Source of the DNA: Rhizophagus clarus
Lineage: Eukaryota > Glomeromycota > Glomeromycetes > Glomerales > Glomeraceae
Assembly: GCA_015698045.1 (NCBI GenBank)
Contig: BLAL01000066.1
Span: 434,001-498,000, forward strand
DNA length: 64,000 bases
Direction of reading: 5' to 3'
The notes beneath the pieces are model-generated. The model searched no databases, was not told the origin of the DNA, and saw nothing but the letters and a program-made list of their open reading frames with translations. Made by a program: the position numbers and the translations under genes. This document shows positions 10,521-23,337 of the stretch, one piece after another (within the stretch, counting starts at the first letter, position 1; each line of letters opens with the position of its first letter).

Positions 10521-13500
10521 CATCATGAGTCTAGCTTATCAAATTTAGGAAGGGGTTTAATAACACACTTGCCTTTTTGGTCGCTTAAGAACAAATATTA
10601 GAATCTCATTAGAATAAACAAGGCAGAGGTTCTATGTGGTATTACAAAAGTACAATGTAATCTTAGTGTGGTTGCATAGAAGGTGTTTAAAAGGAACTTA
10701 TTATGAGAAGATGATCTCTGTTTATGATAAGGAGTAGGATTCGGAGTTAAAAAAAAAAAAAAAAACCACAATCTATTTTTATATCTGGAGAATTGACCTT
10801 ATTTGATAAACATTTTCCTTCTACGAAATTCTTAGGGCATGTATTTTAGAATTGTGGTTTTTTTTGAATAATGGAAAATTTCCCTTTGTGCATAAATAAA
10901 ATTTCTATATTAGAATACATTAAATCCATTATACGTTATAAGGCGATTTGACGTTATTTATAATTTTTTATTTATCGTGTTTCAAAACTTTCAATGCGCC
11001 AAATAGAACGCAAAATAACTTAATTTGAACATCACGGCAAAACGGCACATTACAGATTTGTCAAAATTTCTTAGTTGACAATGCAAAATACGAAAATAGT
11101 TCGAATTGTTGTTGATCTACGGTATAATTTGCAACTTTACCAAACCTAAGTATGATCGACAAAAATCGACTGATTTTTTTTATTTGATGCCAAACCAGAT
11201 TTGGAAACTAGAATATTATAATCAGTTCCCGTAAGTTACGTCGGTGTTACCCTTAATTTATAATTAAAGATTTCTAATTGTTTCACAGTCGTATAGTTCA
11301 TATGAAAAAAACTGCAGATCACGAGGTTCCCCATATTTATGATCTTTTAATCATCAAATATGATAAGCATTAATCTTCTGGAATACGGTTTTTTTTTGAT
11401 CCTTTATCAAATAAATATTATTATTATTGATAAATAAAATTTAAAAATAAAAAAAAAAAATATTGTTTGTATGCACATATTCTTTGAAGGACACCTATCA
11501 TTTATCATCTCTATCATCTAGACTAATTACATATGAGTTTGAGAAATGCGATCTCAAAACTTTCGTGACCTTTTAATACTACCAATTAGCTAAAATTTTT
11601 TATAAATAAAATTAAATAATATGGTTAATGCATCTCAGTGAATAAAAAGAAAGTGATTATATTATTAAATGACTTTAAATTAAGTAAATTCAGATTTTTT
11701 TTTTTTTTTTCGCTTATTATAAAAGGTATAAACGGAAATAACAAGTATTAGAAGAGATACTTGCATAATTATTCGCGCCTCGGTTTTTTTTTAATGTTAA
11801 TTTAACGTTAATATTTACATTGTTTATTTAAGTTAAAAGGAAATAAACAAACAAAGTATTAAAAAAAACCCCCGACAGGAAATGAACATCTATCAAAAAT
11901 AGAAGGTCCATTCATTAAATATTAGACCAAATACGTTTAAAACGAGGAAATGAAGAAAAAGAATTTCTATTTATGGTAATTGCATTTTTTTTTATTTTTA
12001 AAATGGAAATTGATGACAGTTTTTTCCATGATTTTTTTTTTTAACCAATCACATTAACGTAATATTGACCAATCAAAAAAAAATTTGAATGCGTATATAA
12101 CCATGAGTTCTGAATGTACATTACAGGGAAGAAATTTATTCCGTTTACGATCGGTTCTCTCCGTTTCAAGATGGATTACGGAAAAAGAAAGTTTTTGTTG
12201 ATTGGTAATAATCAAACAAAGAAATGAAAACGGCGTCTAACGCAATGCACTGTTGCGATCAGTTCAAAGTCTACCTTTGGTAAAATGATTCCTAATTGGA
12301 TTAAAAATAGAAGTCATGTAATAAATTGCATGTTCCCAAATTTTTTTAATAATTCATGTGAATTCGTTTCAAGCGTATTCGGTTAAGTTTATAAAGACCA
12401 TTCACTTTTTGCTTTAACAACAAATGATGCATAAAAACCACGCGGAAATCTAACAAACCAATATAAAGAAAATTATTTTTAACAACAAACAATGCTGTTA
12501 CACACATTCCGCAGCAAATAAATTTATTGGTCGATCCATGTATTATAAATAAAATTTTATTGGTTAATTATCATTATGTATGTATAATTGTATGTAACTA
12601 AAAACACATTATGTGAATTCAATTTTTTCGAAGTAAAAAAGCACATTCATGATGTTAAGCCCTGGAACTGAATGCTGTGCATAATACGCCACAAGCATGT
12701 GACTAGCATATAACGCCTCTCAGAATACAGTTTCTATTTTTATATTTGACAATTCTATAGTTACAATTATCTTTTCTCTTAACAAAGGATAATGTAGTAT
12801 TTCGGATATTGTATATTGTAGACAGGATGTTAAAAATTCATAATCTAATTTCGGCAAATTTGAGACGCATAATCTTACCTATTCTTTAACGTGTCACAAA
12901 TTCGGTATTACCACAAATGGTTATGTGGCAATTTAAAATATTAATAATTTCAGCCACCATATTATATAATGCAAGTTATGTAAGTATCACAGAAATTCTG
13001 TACTAATTTATTGGCTTTGTAGATCTCGATTTATTAAAATTTCAATGATTTGTGGATTTATTAAGTATTATAAATCAAGAGTGGCATGATTTTTTTTTTT
13101 TTCCCCCTCAGAAATTTCTTGTACGCAATTTATTCGATGCTAGATTTAGTAGTCTTTTGTCTTACTGATTTCTTTCACTTTGGAATTTATATTAAGATTT
13201 TTGATCTATATATTTATTTCTAAATCAATATTAACAATGATATAAACTTTTACCTTGTTAAACCTACTCGGGTTTCAAAATATTTCTTAGTAAAGCGGAT
13301 CTGAACATGACTCAAAATTTCGTTGTATTCTTTTTTTAGTTCAACCCTTTGTCTGCAAACCGATATGTAATTAATTTATTATTTTTAGATTTTTTTTTTT
13401 TTTATTTATTTATTAAACCATAAAGAATTTTATTTTCCTTTCTTTTTTTCGTTATTATTTGTTGTCAGCTGACTAAAATCCCGGAGTTACGCGAAATCAT

Positions 13501-14026
13501 CCTATTCGGCTCACGTTATTCGGAATTACAACTCAGTTCGCCAATCTATTGTCTATTATCATTTCGGCCTTAAATTGTTTACGGGTGTTCAAATTTTGAT
13601 GTTTAAAAACAAAACATGTTGAAATAAAAATCAAGAATTTGGGAATTGTGGCTGTTACAATGTTTATCAAAATGAATTACAAATCATGAAATGTGATCAC
13701 AAATAAGGTGTGTAAAAATAAAAAAAATTTATTAGCCACATTTTAAAATGACGTCCCAAAGAATTGCAAATTTTTATGTTATTGAGGTATTTACTGTCAT
13801 TGTAACCAAATGCAACAAACAATCTTTGTTTTTAATTGACCAACAAAATTCCTGTTTTGGGAATCAGAGATTTTTTTTGAATTTGATTAAGGAAAGGATA
13901 AATACTGCATGATTCACTTTTTTCCCATAAAATATTTCAGCATAAAAAAAAAAAAAATAAAAAAAATAAATATATATATATAAAAAAAAAAAAAAAATTA
14001 ATAAAATAAATTAGGAGCAATTTATT
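10521..14026. other. Intergenic region between divergent HMG genes HMG-2 and HMG-3
   Basis: About 3.5 kb between two HMG genes pointing away from each other; it should hold both promoters. No coding exon was recognised. CCAAT-type motifs occur in pairs near 12044-12075. A TA-rich tract (13970-13985, TATATATATATAAA) sits about 45 bp before the ATG at 14027 and could be the core promoter. Otherwise only A/T runs were seen. Confidence 0.45.
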
Positions 14027-14923
14027 ATGTCATCAGTACTTTCTCGAAATCGTGTTTTTATTAATTCAAATAATCCTAGTATACATAATAAAGTGATTGA
14101 TGGGACTCAACCGATCATAACACTCCCTTTCCCTCCTTATATCGATCCGTATGACTTAATTGTCAAGACTCAAGACGGTAAAATCCCATCCAGAGTTCCT
14201 AATGCGTTCATAATTTATCGAAAGTTTTTCATTGAGACTTCCAGAAAGGAAGGGTATGTTCTACCAATGACTGTTATCTCTTCAATGGCTTCCCGATCTT
14301 GGGAACAAGAAAGTGAGGCCGTTAAAGAGGAATATAAGAGATTATCAAGAGAGGCATTTGATATTCGTAACGAGATGTTACCCAAAGAACGTCGTAAGAA
14401 AAAAAGAGGAAAGTGGAACATCATTTCTTTTGGAAATCCTCACAGAACCCGTAAAAGTCCTACTAAAGGAGTTGTGAATTCTTCACAAAATCCTATCAAA
14501 GATAAAGAAGTTACGAATACAACTGCCGAAATTGATAATTCTAACCCAGCTAAATTGATTAATAATGAGACTGACAGTGAGATGAATCCTGTTATTCCTT
14601 CATTTGGTTCATTTGGACATGTTAACCTTGATTTCACTCAATATATGAATAATATGAATCCAAGTCCTGATATTCCTGAAATATATAATAGTCCAGGATC
14701 TTCAATCATTAGTTCCCCCGAAATAAATGATTACACTCCTCCCATCGAGAACAATTTGACAATTCTATCAGAGGAGGAATTGTTCAATTTTATTCCTCCT
14801 GCTGAAACCGAAATTCGAAATATTGAACAATTTAATTTTATTAATTTTGACGAATATCTAATATATAATAATTTCGATATCGAACCTTCTGATGAATTAA
14901 ATTTTTTTTCTTATCCTTTCTAA
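14027..14923 (+). CDS. MATA-type HMG-box transcription factor (HMG-3 of the cluster)
   Basis: Single-exon gene, 298 residues. N-terminal arm NRVFINSNNPSIHNKVIDGT closely matches that of the paralogue at 9411-10352. The lead-in LPFPPYIDPYDLIVKTQDG precedes the HMG box (about 56-128: PNAFIIYRKFFIETSR, MTVISSMASRSWEQES, EYKRLSREAF), which ends in a strongly basic stretch (RRKKKRGKWNI). The acidic tail holds IISSPEINDY and, later, LSEEELFNFI; both motifs recur in the gene at 19623, so these two are probably sister copies. The acidic-hydrophobic SEEELFNFI resembles short fungal activation motifs (inference). No intron. Four 91-bp tandem repeats follow directly downstream. Confidence 0.9.
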   Translation: MSSVLSRNRVFINSNNPSIHNKVIDGTQPIITLPFPPYIDPYDLIVKTQDGKIPSRVPNAFIIYRKFFIETSRKEGYVLPMTVISSMASRSWEQESEAVKEEYKRLSREAFDIRNEMLPKERRKKKRGKWNIISFGNPHRTRKSPTKGVVNSSQNPIKDKEVTNTTAEIDNSNPAKLINNETDSEMNPVIPSFGSFGHVNLDFTQYMNNMNPSPDIPEIYNSPGSSIISSPEINDYTPPIENNLTILSEEELFNFIPPAETEIRNIEQFNFINFDEYLIYNNFDIEPSDELNFFSYPF

Positions 14924-14989
14924 AATTTAATGAATCAAACTTTTTTTTTAGTTATCTAAATAATTTATTTTATAGCGAAATTTTTTTTT

Positions 14990-15355
14990 TTTTTTTTATT
15001 CATTTACTTCTTATACTGAATCGTCTTCTAGGTCGGCTTTTTCTTGTCATTTCTCTTTAAAAGGGAATTTTTTTTTATTTTTTTTTTTATTCACTTACTT
15101 CTTATACTGAATCGTCTTCTAGGTCGGCTTTTTCTTGTCATTTCTCTTTAAAAGGGAATTTTTTTTTATTTTTTTTTTTTATTCATTTACTTCTTATACT
15201 GAATCGTCTTCTAGGTCGGCTTTTTCTTGTCATTTCTCTTTAAAAGGGAATTTTTTTTTATTTTTTTTTTTATTCGTTTACTTCTTATACTGAATCGTCT
15301 TCTAGGTCGGTTTTTTCTTGTCATTTCTCTTTAAAAAGGAATTTTTTTTTTATTT
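14990..15355. repeat. Four tandem copies of a 91-bp unit
   Basis: The unit contains ACTTCTTATACTGAATCGTC, a CTTTAAAAGGGAA box and a T-run. The marker ACTTCTTAT begins at 15006, 15097, 15189 and 15280, so the period is 91-92 bp. Copies are nearly identical apart from T-run length and one or two substitutions; the last is more diverged at its end. The array starts about 70 bp after the stop of the HMG gene at 14027-14923. Confidence 0.95.
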
Positions 15356-18300
15356 TAAGAAATCTATGAATTTTTTTTAAGTAATTTATTCATATAAGCG
15401 AATTTACTTTAAGATTGTAGCAAACAAGGGATTGTTTTTGCATTTATTTTATTATTATGGTAATGAATTATTATTATGAATCGAACATAACTGCAAGAGT
15501 TAAATGCTACAATATTAATTATTATAGCGTTTAAGATTAAATTTAAGATTTTTATATGTTGTTACTTTTTTTTTCGACAATCTGAACAAACACAAACAAA
15601 CAAACAAATAAAAAAATCTTCTTTGATTCGTACTTTTAATAATAGAATGAGAACACGTATTATAATAAAATTTTATTTAGTTAGATGAAGACGTCAAAAA
15701 AGACTAGTTAAATCATGTGAACATATTTTTGTCGCCAGCGTGCCATTTCACACCATGTTCCATTCTTTTGGTGAGACACGTCCAACCTAAGGAACCATCA
15801 AAAAGTTAGTTATTAATGTTGCTTTTTAGACGACCCCTTTATGGTGTACTGTGAGTTCAGCGTAACATTTCTTGTTTAATCAAGGTTAATAAGAACTATT
15901 TCGAATTTTCTAAACTTTATAAGAAAAAAGAATAGATATCACCGCATATTGAAGTTATTAAATACACGCCAAATCACTTTTTTTGTAATTTAAGTTTTGC
16001 ATAAACCTAAAAAATCTATATTTTCTTAGTAGGGGAAAAAAAAAAAAATATTAAAATATATATAGGAATAAGGTGATATTTTGAATTTTATATGGTTGTA
16101 CGGAGGAGAAGGGGGTTATTTATTTATTTTTGATTTCAGGTAGATATATAAGCAAATATCAATCTTGATATTTTTTTAAAAAAGTGAATAAATCCGGACC
16201 GATATTTGATATACTGATATACATACATACATACATACATATATATATATATTAAAAATTTGATATAACAATAATATTTTACTTCCCCATTATATGAGAA
16301 AGAAATATCAGTAATAATATTGTTATACTGATAAAAGATTATCTAACATATTGGATCCTTACACATCGTTATGATATCAGAATTTGATTGTACAATAAGT
16401 TATTATGTCAATGAATGTTACTTGAAAAAAATCTTGGAAAACTGGAAATTAGAATTTTATTTTATTTATGTTTTATTATTTTTTTTTTTTTATTCTTTAG
16501 CATCATTTCGCAATCCGTAGATCAACAAGTTGTTATAAAAAAATTTTTACGCCAAAACTCAAAACTTACGCAGTTTACAAAAAAAGCTAATCTAACACCT
16601 GATATTCTTTTTAAACTCGCCGGTAATAGTGATCGGTGACACATTTAATTTCCCTAAAATAAAAAAAAAAAAAAAAATTTGCTCTTGAAAATTTTTCAAA
16701 TTTTTCGTGTTGTTAAAAAGCAAGTATATATCAAGAAAGATGTATTTTAATTTCTTTCAAAAAGTGAGTTTCTGACTAATATAATAAACACAAATTGTCC
16801 ACAATTATATTTTTTTTTTGACCTGTTGAATTGAAATTCACGAAAGGTAACCGATAAAAGTAGGAGGGCAGTAGGGGTAAAGATAATATTGTATTGTACT
16901 GATCGTCACATGACAAAAAAAAAAAAACGCATTATTTTGACTTATTCATGTTGTGTTACTATCCCTTCTTTACTTCTTAGATTTTACTTCAGATAAATAT
17001 TTTATATAATGTATTTTATCAACGACCAATTCTACTCTATTACAGATTGTGTAATAGTAACCTAAATCAACCGTTAGTTTAAATCATTTAATCGCAATCA
17101 TCCGTGGGAAGAATCGAAGTTACACGATATATTAATAATGTTCTCATCTTCTAAAGATATAATCCAAAGTTTGTTCGATCATTATTTAATTAAAAATTAA
17201 ATATAAAGTCTTATTGCGTCATTTTGAAACAAATAAAAAAAATTATTAGTTTCATGTGTTAATTGAAACAATTTAATTAATTTCTTCAGATCTAGATCAA
17301 AGAAACATTTTTAATTAAATATTTACAATAATACGTGATTGATGGTTACGAATAGATAACGGAACGCCACATATGGTGTATAAAATTTTAAAGATAACAA
17401 TAATTTTCAAAAATTTTTGTAATATTCAAGTAAAAGTGAAGAAAATTAGATAAAATCCATCACCCACAAGTTTTTTATACATAAGAAGTTAGTTTATCTA
17501 AAAAAAGAAGGAAATAATAAATTACTTTAAAAGGAAGTTGGTTTTTTCATCATTTCACACTTCTAATCCCAAAAAAGTTATGTTGGTATGAAGTTCGTCA
17601 GTGAAAAGTAATTCTGTTTACAACGCAAAATAAATAAATTTAGTTTTCCAATTACATACTCACCTTTCACATTTTAAAAGTTTGTTGCACAGTGTTGTAC
17701 ATATTCCCAAATTTAGTGCTAATATTTGAATGTATGGTAATTATCGTTTTGGTTTTTATATCTTTTGATTATGTTGATTAATGACATATTATATTATTTT
17801 TTAGAATTATAAAAACGTGGTATTTTGCCATCGATAAAAATTCTCAAGATAAATGCAAAAAAAAAACATATGATTAAAAAAAATTCCCTTTAAAAAAAAA
17901 AAAGATTGTCTTTTAAGCAAGTGTGCAAAAAAAAAAAAAAAAAATGCACATATTATAATAAGATTATATATATATATATTATATATATATTTATGAAACT
18001 TCGAAATTTCGATTTTTTTTTTTTCTTCCTTTTTTTTTTTTTTTTTTTTGAAAAAAAAAAAAAAAAGAAAATTATAAGAATAAATTAAAATCCATCCTAG
18101 AAGACGATAAAGTAATATTCGATTCTCAAAATATGAAGATCATTTCGATTAATTTATACGAATTTCTACAAAAAACGAACCTTTATTAATGTAGTACTCT
18201 TTCTCGAATCGCGTTTAATTTTAACGAATTAGTATGACTGTCATACCCGTTAATTATTTTACCTGAATCATTTTAATTATTTAATTGTGAAGTAAAGAAT

Positions 18301-19622
18301 AATATCTAAACGGAATTTATCGTAAGCATTTAGTAAGATAATATTTTAGCTTTAGTAAAATTTTTTAAATTTTTATATTTAATCGATAATTTTATAAGGT
18401 TTATTTTTTTTATTTTTTTATTTTTATTTATATTTTTATTTTTTTTTAGTTTATTTGTCCTTTTTATCTTGCTATTGAAATTATAATTGTTTTGATGGAT
18501 TCTTCTTCTTTAATTATCAAACATACAGACATACATAAATGCACTATCAAATGATTTATTAAATATTAACGGACGTTGAAATGTCGATTATGAACGACAT
18601 ATAATTTGTAAAGATCATTATAAATATGTATACACATATATTATATAGTACATATATATAAATTATATACATTTAAAACAAAAACCAAAAAAAAACTCCC
18701 CCTTTTTAAAATAAATTTGAATTGATGCGAAAACGTGTTTTCTTTCATGAAAATGATACTAGGAATAAACTTTCCTTATATGGATTTGTTGCTTTGCAGA
18801 TGATTATGTGAAAATTTATATTTTGAAGAAACCGATGTAACCAAGCCATGCATATCTAGTCTGAACACCCGATTCCATGTTACTCTCAGGCACTAACGAT
18901 ATACAGTATTTGAGCAACTATACAAGTTTTAAAATTTTTGAAAATTGGAATTTCAATATTAGTTACCTTACATTTATTACATGATAACAGAAGGATTACT
19001 TTGTTATTTGTTTTAAGCGAATATAAATAAAGAAGACCATCATAGAAGACCATCAGCGATAATGACCAAATTAGTGATGATTTACAAACGAGAAAAAAAA
19101 AAAAAAATTTTTATCATCAAATACGTCATTAATATCATTAGAATTTCTTTGCAAGGTTCTTTGTTATTACTAATAAAAGTGGCTGGTAAACACGTGTAAT
19201 CCAAATCATAAATAAGGAAATCATTATCAAAAAAATGTAATTCCTAATAAAGTTTTTAACGGTGTATTAGAAGCGTTAAAATATGTCATAATACATTTTC
19301 AAGTTAAAAATAATTTTAACTCACCTATTCCAATAACGAATTTGTAAATTTCTCTGTTCAACATTACATATACATTTTGTTGATCTTTGAAATTGAATAT
19401 TGAGAAAATCGGAAAGAAACCGCCAAAATCCTTTTAAGGCAACTAAGCCTAAAATCATCAAAAACTGATAAATATCCCAGGATACTCGCCTCTTTACTAG
19501 CCTCACTTCAATTCAAAGAATAATAACAAATTAGTAAAATATATTAAAGAATTTATCTTGACAATTTTCAACTGAGGCTTAGAAAAAAAAAAAAAAAAAA
19601 AAAAATAGCAACAATAAAAGAA
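15356..19622. other. Intergenic region between HMG-3 and HMG-4
   Basis: About 4.3 kb, almost gene-free. It holds a (TACA)n/(TA)n microsatellite (16206-16252), one coding-like fragment (16501-16639, listed separately), TA repeats (17965-17990, 18630-18670) and many long A or T runs. A 61-codon - strand ORF at 19321-19506 starts at a non-ATG codon and was not accepted. The promoter of the gene at 19623 must lie in its right end; an A-run precedes the ATG as in its paralogue at 3958. Confidence 0.45.
16501..16639 (+). pseudogene. Orphan terminal-exon-like fragment
   Basis: After a polypyrimidine tract and acceptor-like TATTCTTTAG (ending 16500) there is an open stretch of 45 codons closed by TGA. 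It has normal-looking composition (SQSVDQQVV, KKFLRQNSKLTQF, KKANLTPDILFKLAGNSDR), unlike the A/T runs around it. No matching upstream exon was found; ORF continuation to the left passes through a Phe-rich poly-T translation. I do not recognise the family. It may be the last exon of a broken gene or a mobile-element fragment. Confidence 0.3.
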
Positions 19623-20690
19623 ATGTCTTCTCGACATAAAAATCGTACATATGCTTTCGTCAATTCAAATCATTCAAATCAAATGATTAACATGAATCGA
19701 CCGATCATCAAAGTCCCATTTCCACCCGTTATTGATCCACGTAATCTCATCGTGAAAACTAAAGATGGAAGGATTCCATCTCGTGCTCCTAACGCTTATA
19801 TTATTTATCATAAAATTTTTATCGAAACTGCTAGGAATGATGGATATCATTTACCAATAACTGTTATTTCTTCAATGTCTTCTCAATCATGGGTACAAGA
19901 AAGTGATGTAGTTAAAGCTGAATACAAACGCCTTGCTAAAGAAGCTTATGAAGTTCGTAATGAAATGTTACCTAAATCCCAACGGAAAAGAAAGAGAGAA
20001 AAGTGGAATATTATTACTTTTGAAAAAAAATCAACTCGAAAAGGTCCCGCACTTAAAACCCAAAAACCTGCTAAAGAAATTGATAATTTGACTACGGAAC
20101 TAAATCAATTTCCTTCTCCTCTTCCTTCTCAAACTATTCGTCAAGTTATTCCACAATTTCCACAATTTCCACAATCTGAAACATTTAGCGAAACTAATCA
20201 GAAATTTGACCAATTTATTTTTCAACATATGACTTCTCCTGTTCCTAATGTTCCTGGTTCTATTGAAGAAAAAATTGTTAATTCTGCTGATTTAATTAAC
20301 TTTAATAACAATCAATTATTACCTAGTCCAGACCTCTCAAATATCAGTTCACCTGAAATAAATGATTTTAATTTTGAATCTTTGTCAGAATCATTTTCAG
20401 ATATAAATGAATCCTCCCCGATTATTACTGAAGAAGAATTATTTGATTTATTAGAGCCAATCAATGAAGATTTTCACACTAGCGCTTATTCCACATACGA
20501 GGGTCTTGGAATTTCTGATTCAATTGAATTCATTCCGACATCAACGTTGCCTAATAATTCAGAAGAAACTTTATTTTCTCATGAAATGTTAGACATATAT
20601 GCATTCAATGAAATAAATAATGCGAATAGCGCAACCGTTATTACTGAGCCTTATTGTGGATTGAATTTTGATTATCCTTATTACTTGTAA
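19623..20690 (+). CDS. MATA-type HMG-box transcription factor (HMG-4 of the cluster)
   Basis: Single-exon gene, 355 residues, the longest of the five. N-terminal arm YAFVNSNHSN; lead-in VPFPPVIDPRNLIVKTKDG; HMG box about 53-125 with PNAYIIYHKIFIETAR, ITVISSMSSQSWVQES and EYKRLAKEAYEVRNEM; basic end QRKRKREKWNI. Two core positions differ from the closest copies (PNAY for PNAF, YHK for YRK). The long tail contains a QFPQFPQ tract, ISSPEINDFN and ITEEELFDLLEP, the last two matching the gene at 14027, then an acidic, aromatic C-terminus. Expected role is nuclear DNA binding. Shared tail motifs outside the box support recent common descent with 14027-14923. No intron. Confidence 0.9.
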   Translation: MSSRHKNRTYAFVNSNHSNQMINMNRPIIKVPFPPVIDPRNLIVKTKDGRIPSRAPNAYIIYHKIFIETARNDGYHLPITVISSMSSQSWVQESDVVKAEYKRLAKEAYEVRNEMLPKSQRKRKREKWNIITFEKKSTRKGPALKTQKPAKEIDNLTTELNQFPSPLPSQTIRQVIPQFPQFPQSETFSETNQKFDQFIFQHMTSPVPNVPGSIEEKIVNSADLINFNNNQLLPSPDLSNISSPEINDFNFESLSESFSDINESSPIITEEELFDLLEPINEDFHTSAYSTYEGLGISDSIEFIPTSTLPNNSEETLFSHEMLDIYAFNEINNANSATVITEPYCGLNFDYPYYL

Positions 20691-20764
20691 AGATATATTT
20701 TTAAAAACTTTTTATGACTCTAAGTTTTATTATTAAACCTAATTATATATGTATATTAGTAATT

Positions 20765-21125
20765 TTTTTTTAAGAATATGGGACATATAGAATTATTATA
20801 AACTTTAGATATATGAATTATTATAAATTTTCTGAGACATACGAACTATTATAGACCCTGAATTACATAAATCAGAGGTTCTTTAGTAGTTTCGGACTTT
20901 TATACAATGAGTTATAAAATATAGAATTTATATGGCAGTTATCTCAATATAAAGAAAATGTCACTATACAAAAAGATTATGAACTAATTTTTTCGAGATG
21001 TATGAATTATTATAGAATTTCTTATGTATATACTGTATATGTTTGTAAGTTTTCCGAGACATTTTTTTTCGAGAAGTACGATTTTCGTGACATATAGATT
21101 TTCGTGACATATGAATTATGCTTGT
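20765..21125. repeat. Degenerate repeats around GACATATGAATTATTATA
   Basis: Downstream of the HMG gene at 19623 the motif GACATATGAATTATTATA recurs in diverged form at least six times (near 20780, 20810, 20842, 21000, 21094 and 21105), separated by short A/T spacers and GAGACAT or TTTTCGTGACATAT variants. The order is irregular, so it looks like an old decayed tandem repeat in the 3' flank. Confidence 0.55.
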
Positions 21126-23337
21126 AGATTATCTTATAATTTTTATTTGAATATTTAATTTTTTTTTTTTTTTTTTAATATTTATTTATCCCCACGCACG
21201 CTATAAAATCATCGTCACTTCATGTTTTCTATCTTTATGATTAATTGTAAGCAAATATAAGTTTATTATTTAAGATAATATTATTGAATAAAGAATGAAT
21301 TAAAAAAATAGAAGAAAAAAATTTATTATATCACATGTTTTGTAATAATTTGACACGTGAATTGTTATAAATTTCTTAAATTCTTTTCAAATTCTTTAAT
21401 TCTAACCATGAATTCTTAAAAAATCATTTTTTTTTTTTTTTTGGAAAAAAAAAAAATCAGGTATTTAAAAAGGTTCGGAATGAAATTTTGCCGATGTGGT
21501 TAAAATAAAATTTCAATACCTCCTTCATTTAATAGATATCGGTTAAATTAATTAGTAAAACTGAATGCTATTTGTCAAACCCATCTGTATTTTTTAATCG
21601 TAATACCAAACATTTTCTTTTTTGTTTTTTTTTTTGGGGAACATTTTTTTTTTTTTTTTTTTTGTTAATTAAAATAAAAAGATATACAATACATTAAAAA
21701 TTCATTGAAATGAATATATCTAATATTGGTCAAATCGGTTATTGGTTTTTATAGATATTTAATAAGTATTCATATAATTGAGGCTGTAGCCATCGCGCTA
21801 TTTTTTTTTTTCTGGGACAAAATGCTACAAACAAATCAATACCTATTAAGGTTCAAACTCTTGTAGTACATTAAATTGCAAAAAAGCATTCATTATACTC
21901 ATTACGAAACAATTAATGGTTACATAAGGAATTCATCAAACATTCATGTTGTACAACATTAGGAGTGATAGTGTTATGGCTATTTCTACATTCAAATCAC
22001 GTGTGCATGACAAAGCCAAAACAAATACAGGATCCAGGCCTGCCGAAAACAGGAAAGGCGTGTTTTTTTAAAACAAGGGAAAACAGTATAGATTGCATTT
22101 GACGAATATTTTTATTAGAGTCGTTGGATAAGAATAAATTAATATGCAAAAACAAATTAAAAACATCAATAAAAAATCTCGATACAATCAATCTATTTAT
22201 TTTATTTTATTTTTTTTTTGAAAAAGAAATTTAAATTAAAAAAAAAAAAAATTTTTTTGTATTTTTTTTTTTTTTTAATAATTTTTGTTGTTGTTGTTGT
22301 TGTTGTTGTTGTTGGTTATTGTTGTTGTTGTTAATTTCAACTAATTATCTTTGTTTTCGTTTTTTTTTTCTTTTTATATTCTTTATAGAAAAAAAAAAAG
22401 AAAGGAAAAGAAAAGTTAATCTCGAAAAATTTAATATTTGATTTTTCACATTTTTTTATTACCTTTATAAAAAATATACCTTTATGATTTTTTCTTTAAA
22501 AAAACTTATTTCTTTGTTGTGCCCAAGTTAGAAAACCCTAAAGGAAGAATAAAATTTTCGTCTTGTCTCTTATTGTACCTTAAAGTAATCATATTTTGGT
22601 TTGAAATAAATTTAAGAGAAAAGAGATGTGTTGTTACACAACACAAGTTTTCGTGACATCACGATTTAGTGGTTTGCATATAATCATTGTTTATTATATA
22701 TGTCGCCAAAGACTATGATTTTCAAGATCTTTAATATCTCATGGTGATATCTTCACAACATTACCATAACGTGTGATTACACCGACGCCCGCAGATGGAC
22801 AGACATTTAACCAATCTTTCGATCTTAAACGTGTCAAAGATTAAAAGATTCGCATTTTTCTCTAAAAGCTACCTTCTATAATCACCTTCTATAACAACTA
22901 TCTTTGATAAGAACCTTATTTAGAGATCGAAGACTGATTGGACAAATTATTTAATGATTTTGAACGACTTATTCTTTAGGCACAGCAGGTTTGATATTCA
23001 ATTTGTTAAGTTTTGACATTTAACAGAATTTTTAGTTGTATTTACCATCATGATTTAGGAGAATAAGGAAGATTTCTTCAAGAATTCACATTTTACAACC
23101 TGAATCGCAATCTCAATGAAATAACGAACACCGAGAATACATACCAATTATATAATTTTGATCAATATAATTGAAGGGCAAAACTGGAGCAAGAACATGA
23201 CAAAGCCCAAAATCAAAAGGCATAAAATTTTAAAACGTGGAATAGGCAATGTCAAGAGAAACCTACATTATCCTTTTTTCAATTTCTTAAATAGTTCTTT
23301 AAATAATTCATTTTTTGAACTTTAATTTTAATAAAGA
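21126..23337. other. Intergenic region with low-complexity blocks
   Basis: No gene recognised. Contains several T-runs and A-runs (21155-21175, 21430-21460, 21625-21665, 22200-22275), a (GTT)n microsatellite at 22286-22333 and a GC-richer patch at 22010-22060 of unknown nature. Confidence 0.45.
22286..22333. repeat. (GTT)n microsatellite
   Basis: About 15 GTT units with a single interruption (GGTTATT). No ORF uses it. Confidence 0.95.

Noticed and set aside
19321-19506. 61-codon - strand ORF before HMG-4
   Set aside because: No ATG start, no motif, and it lies where the promoter of the gene at 19623 should be.
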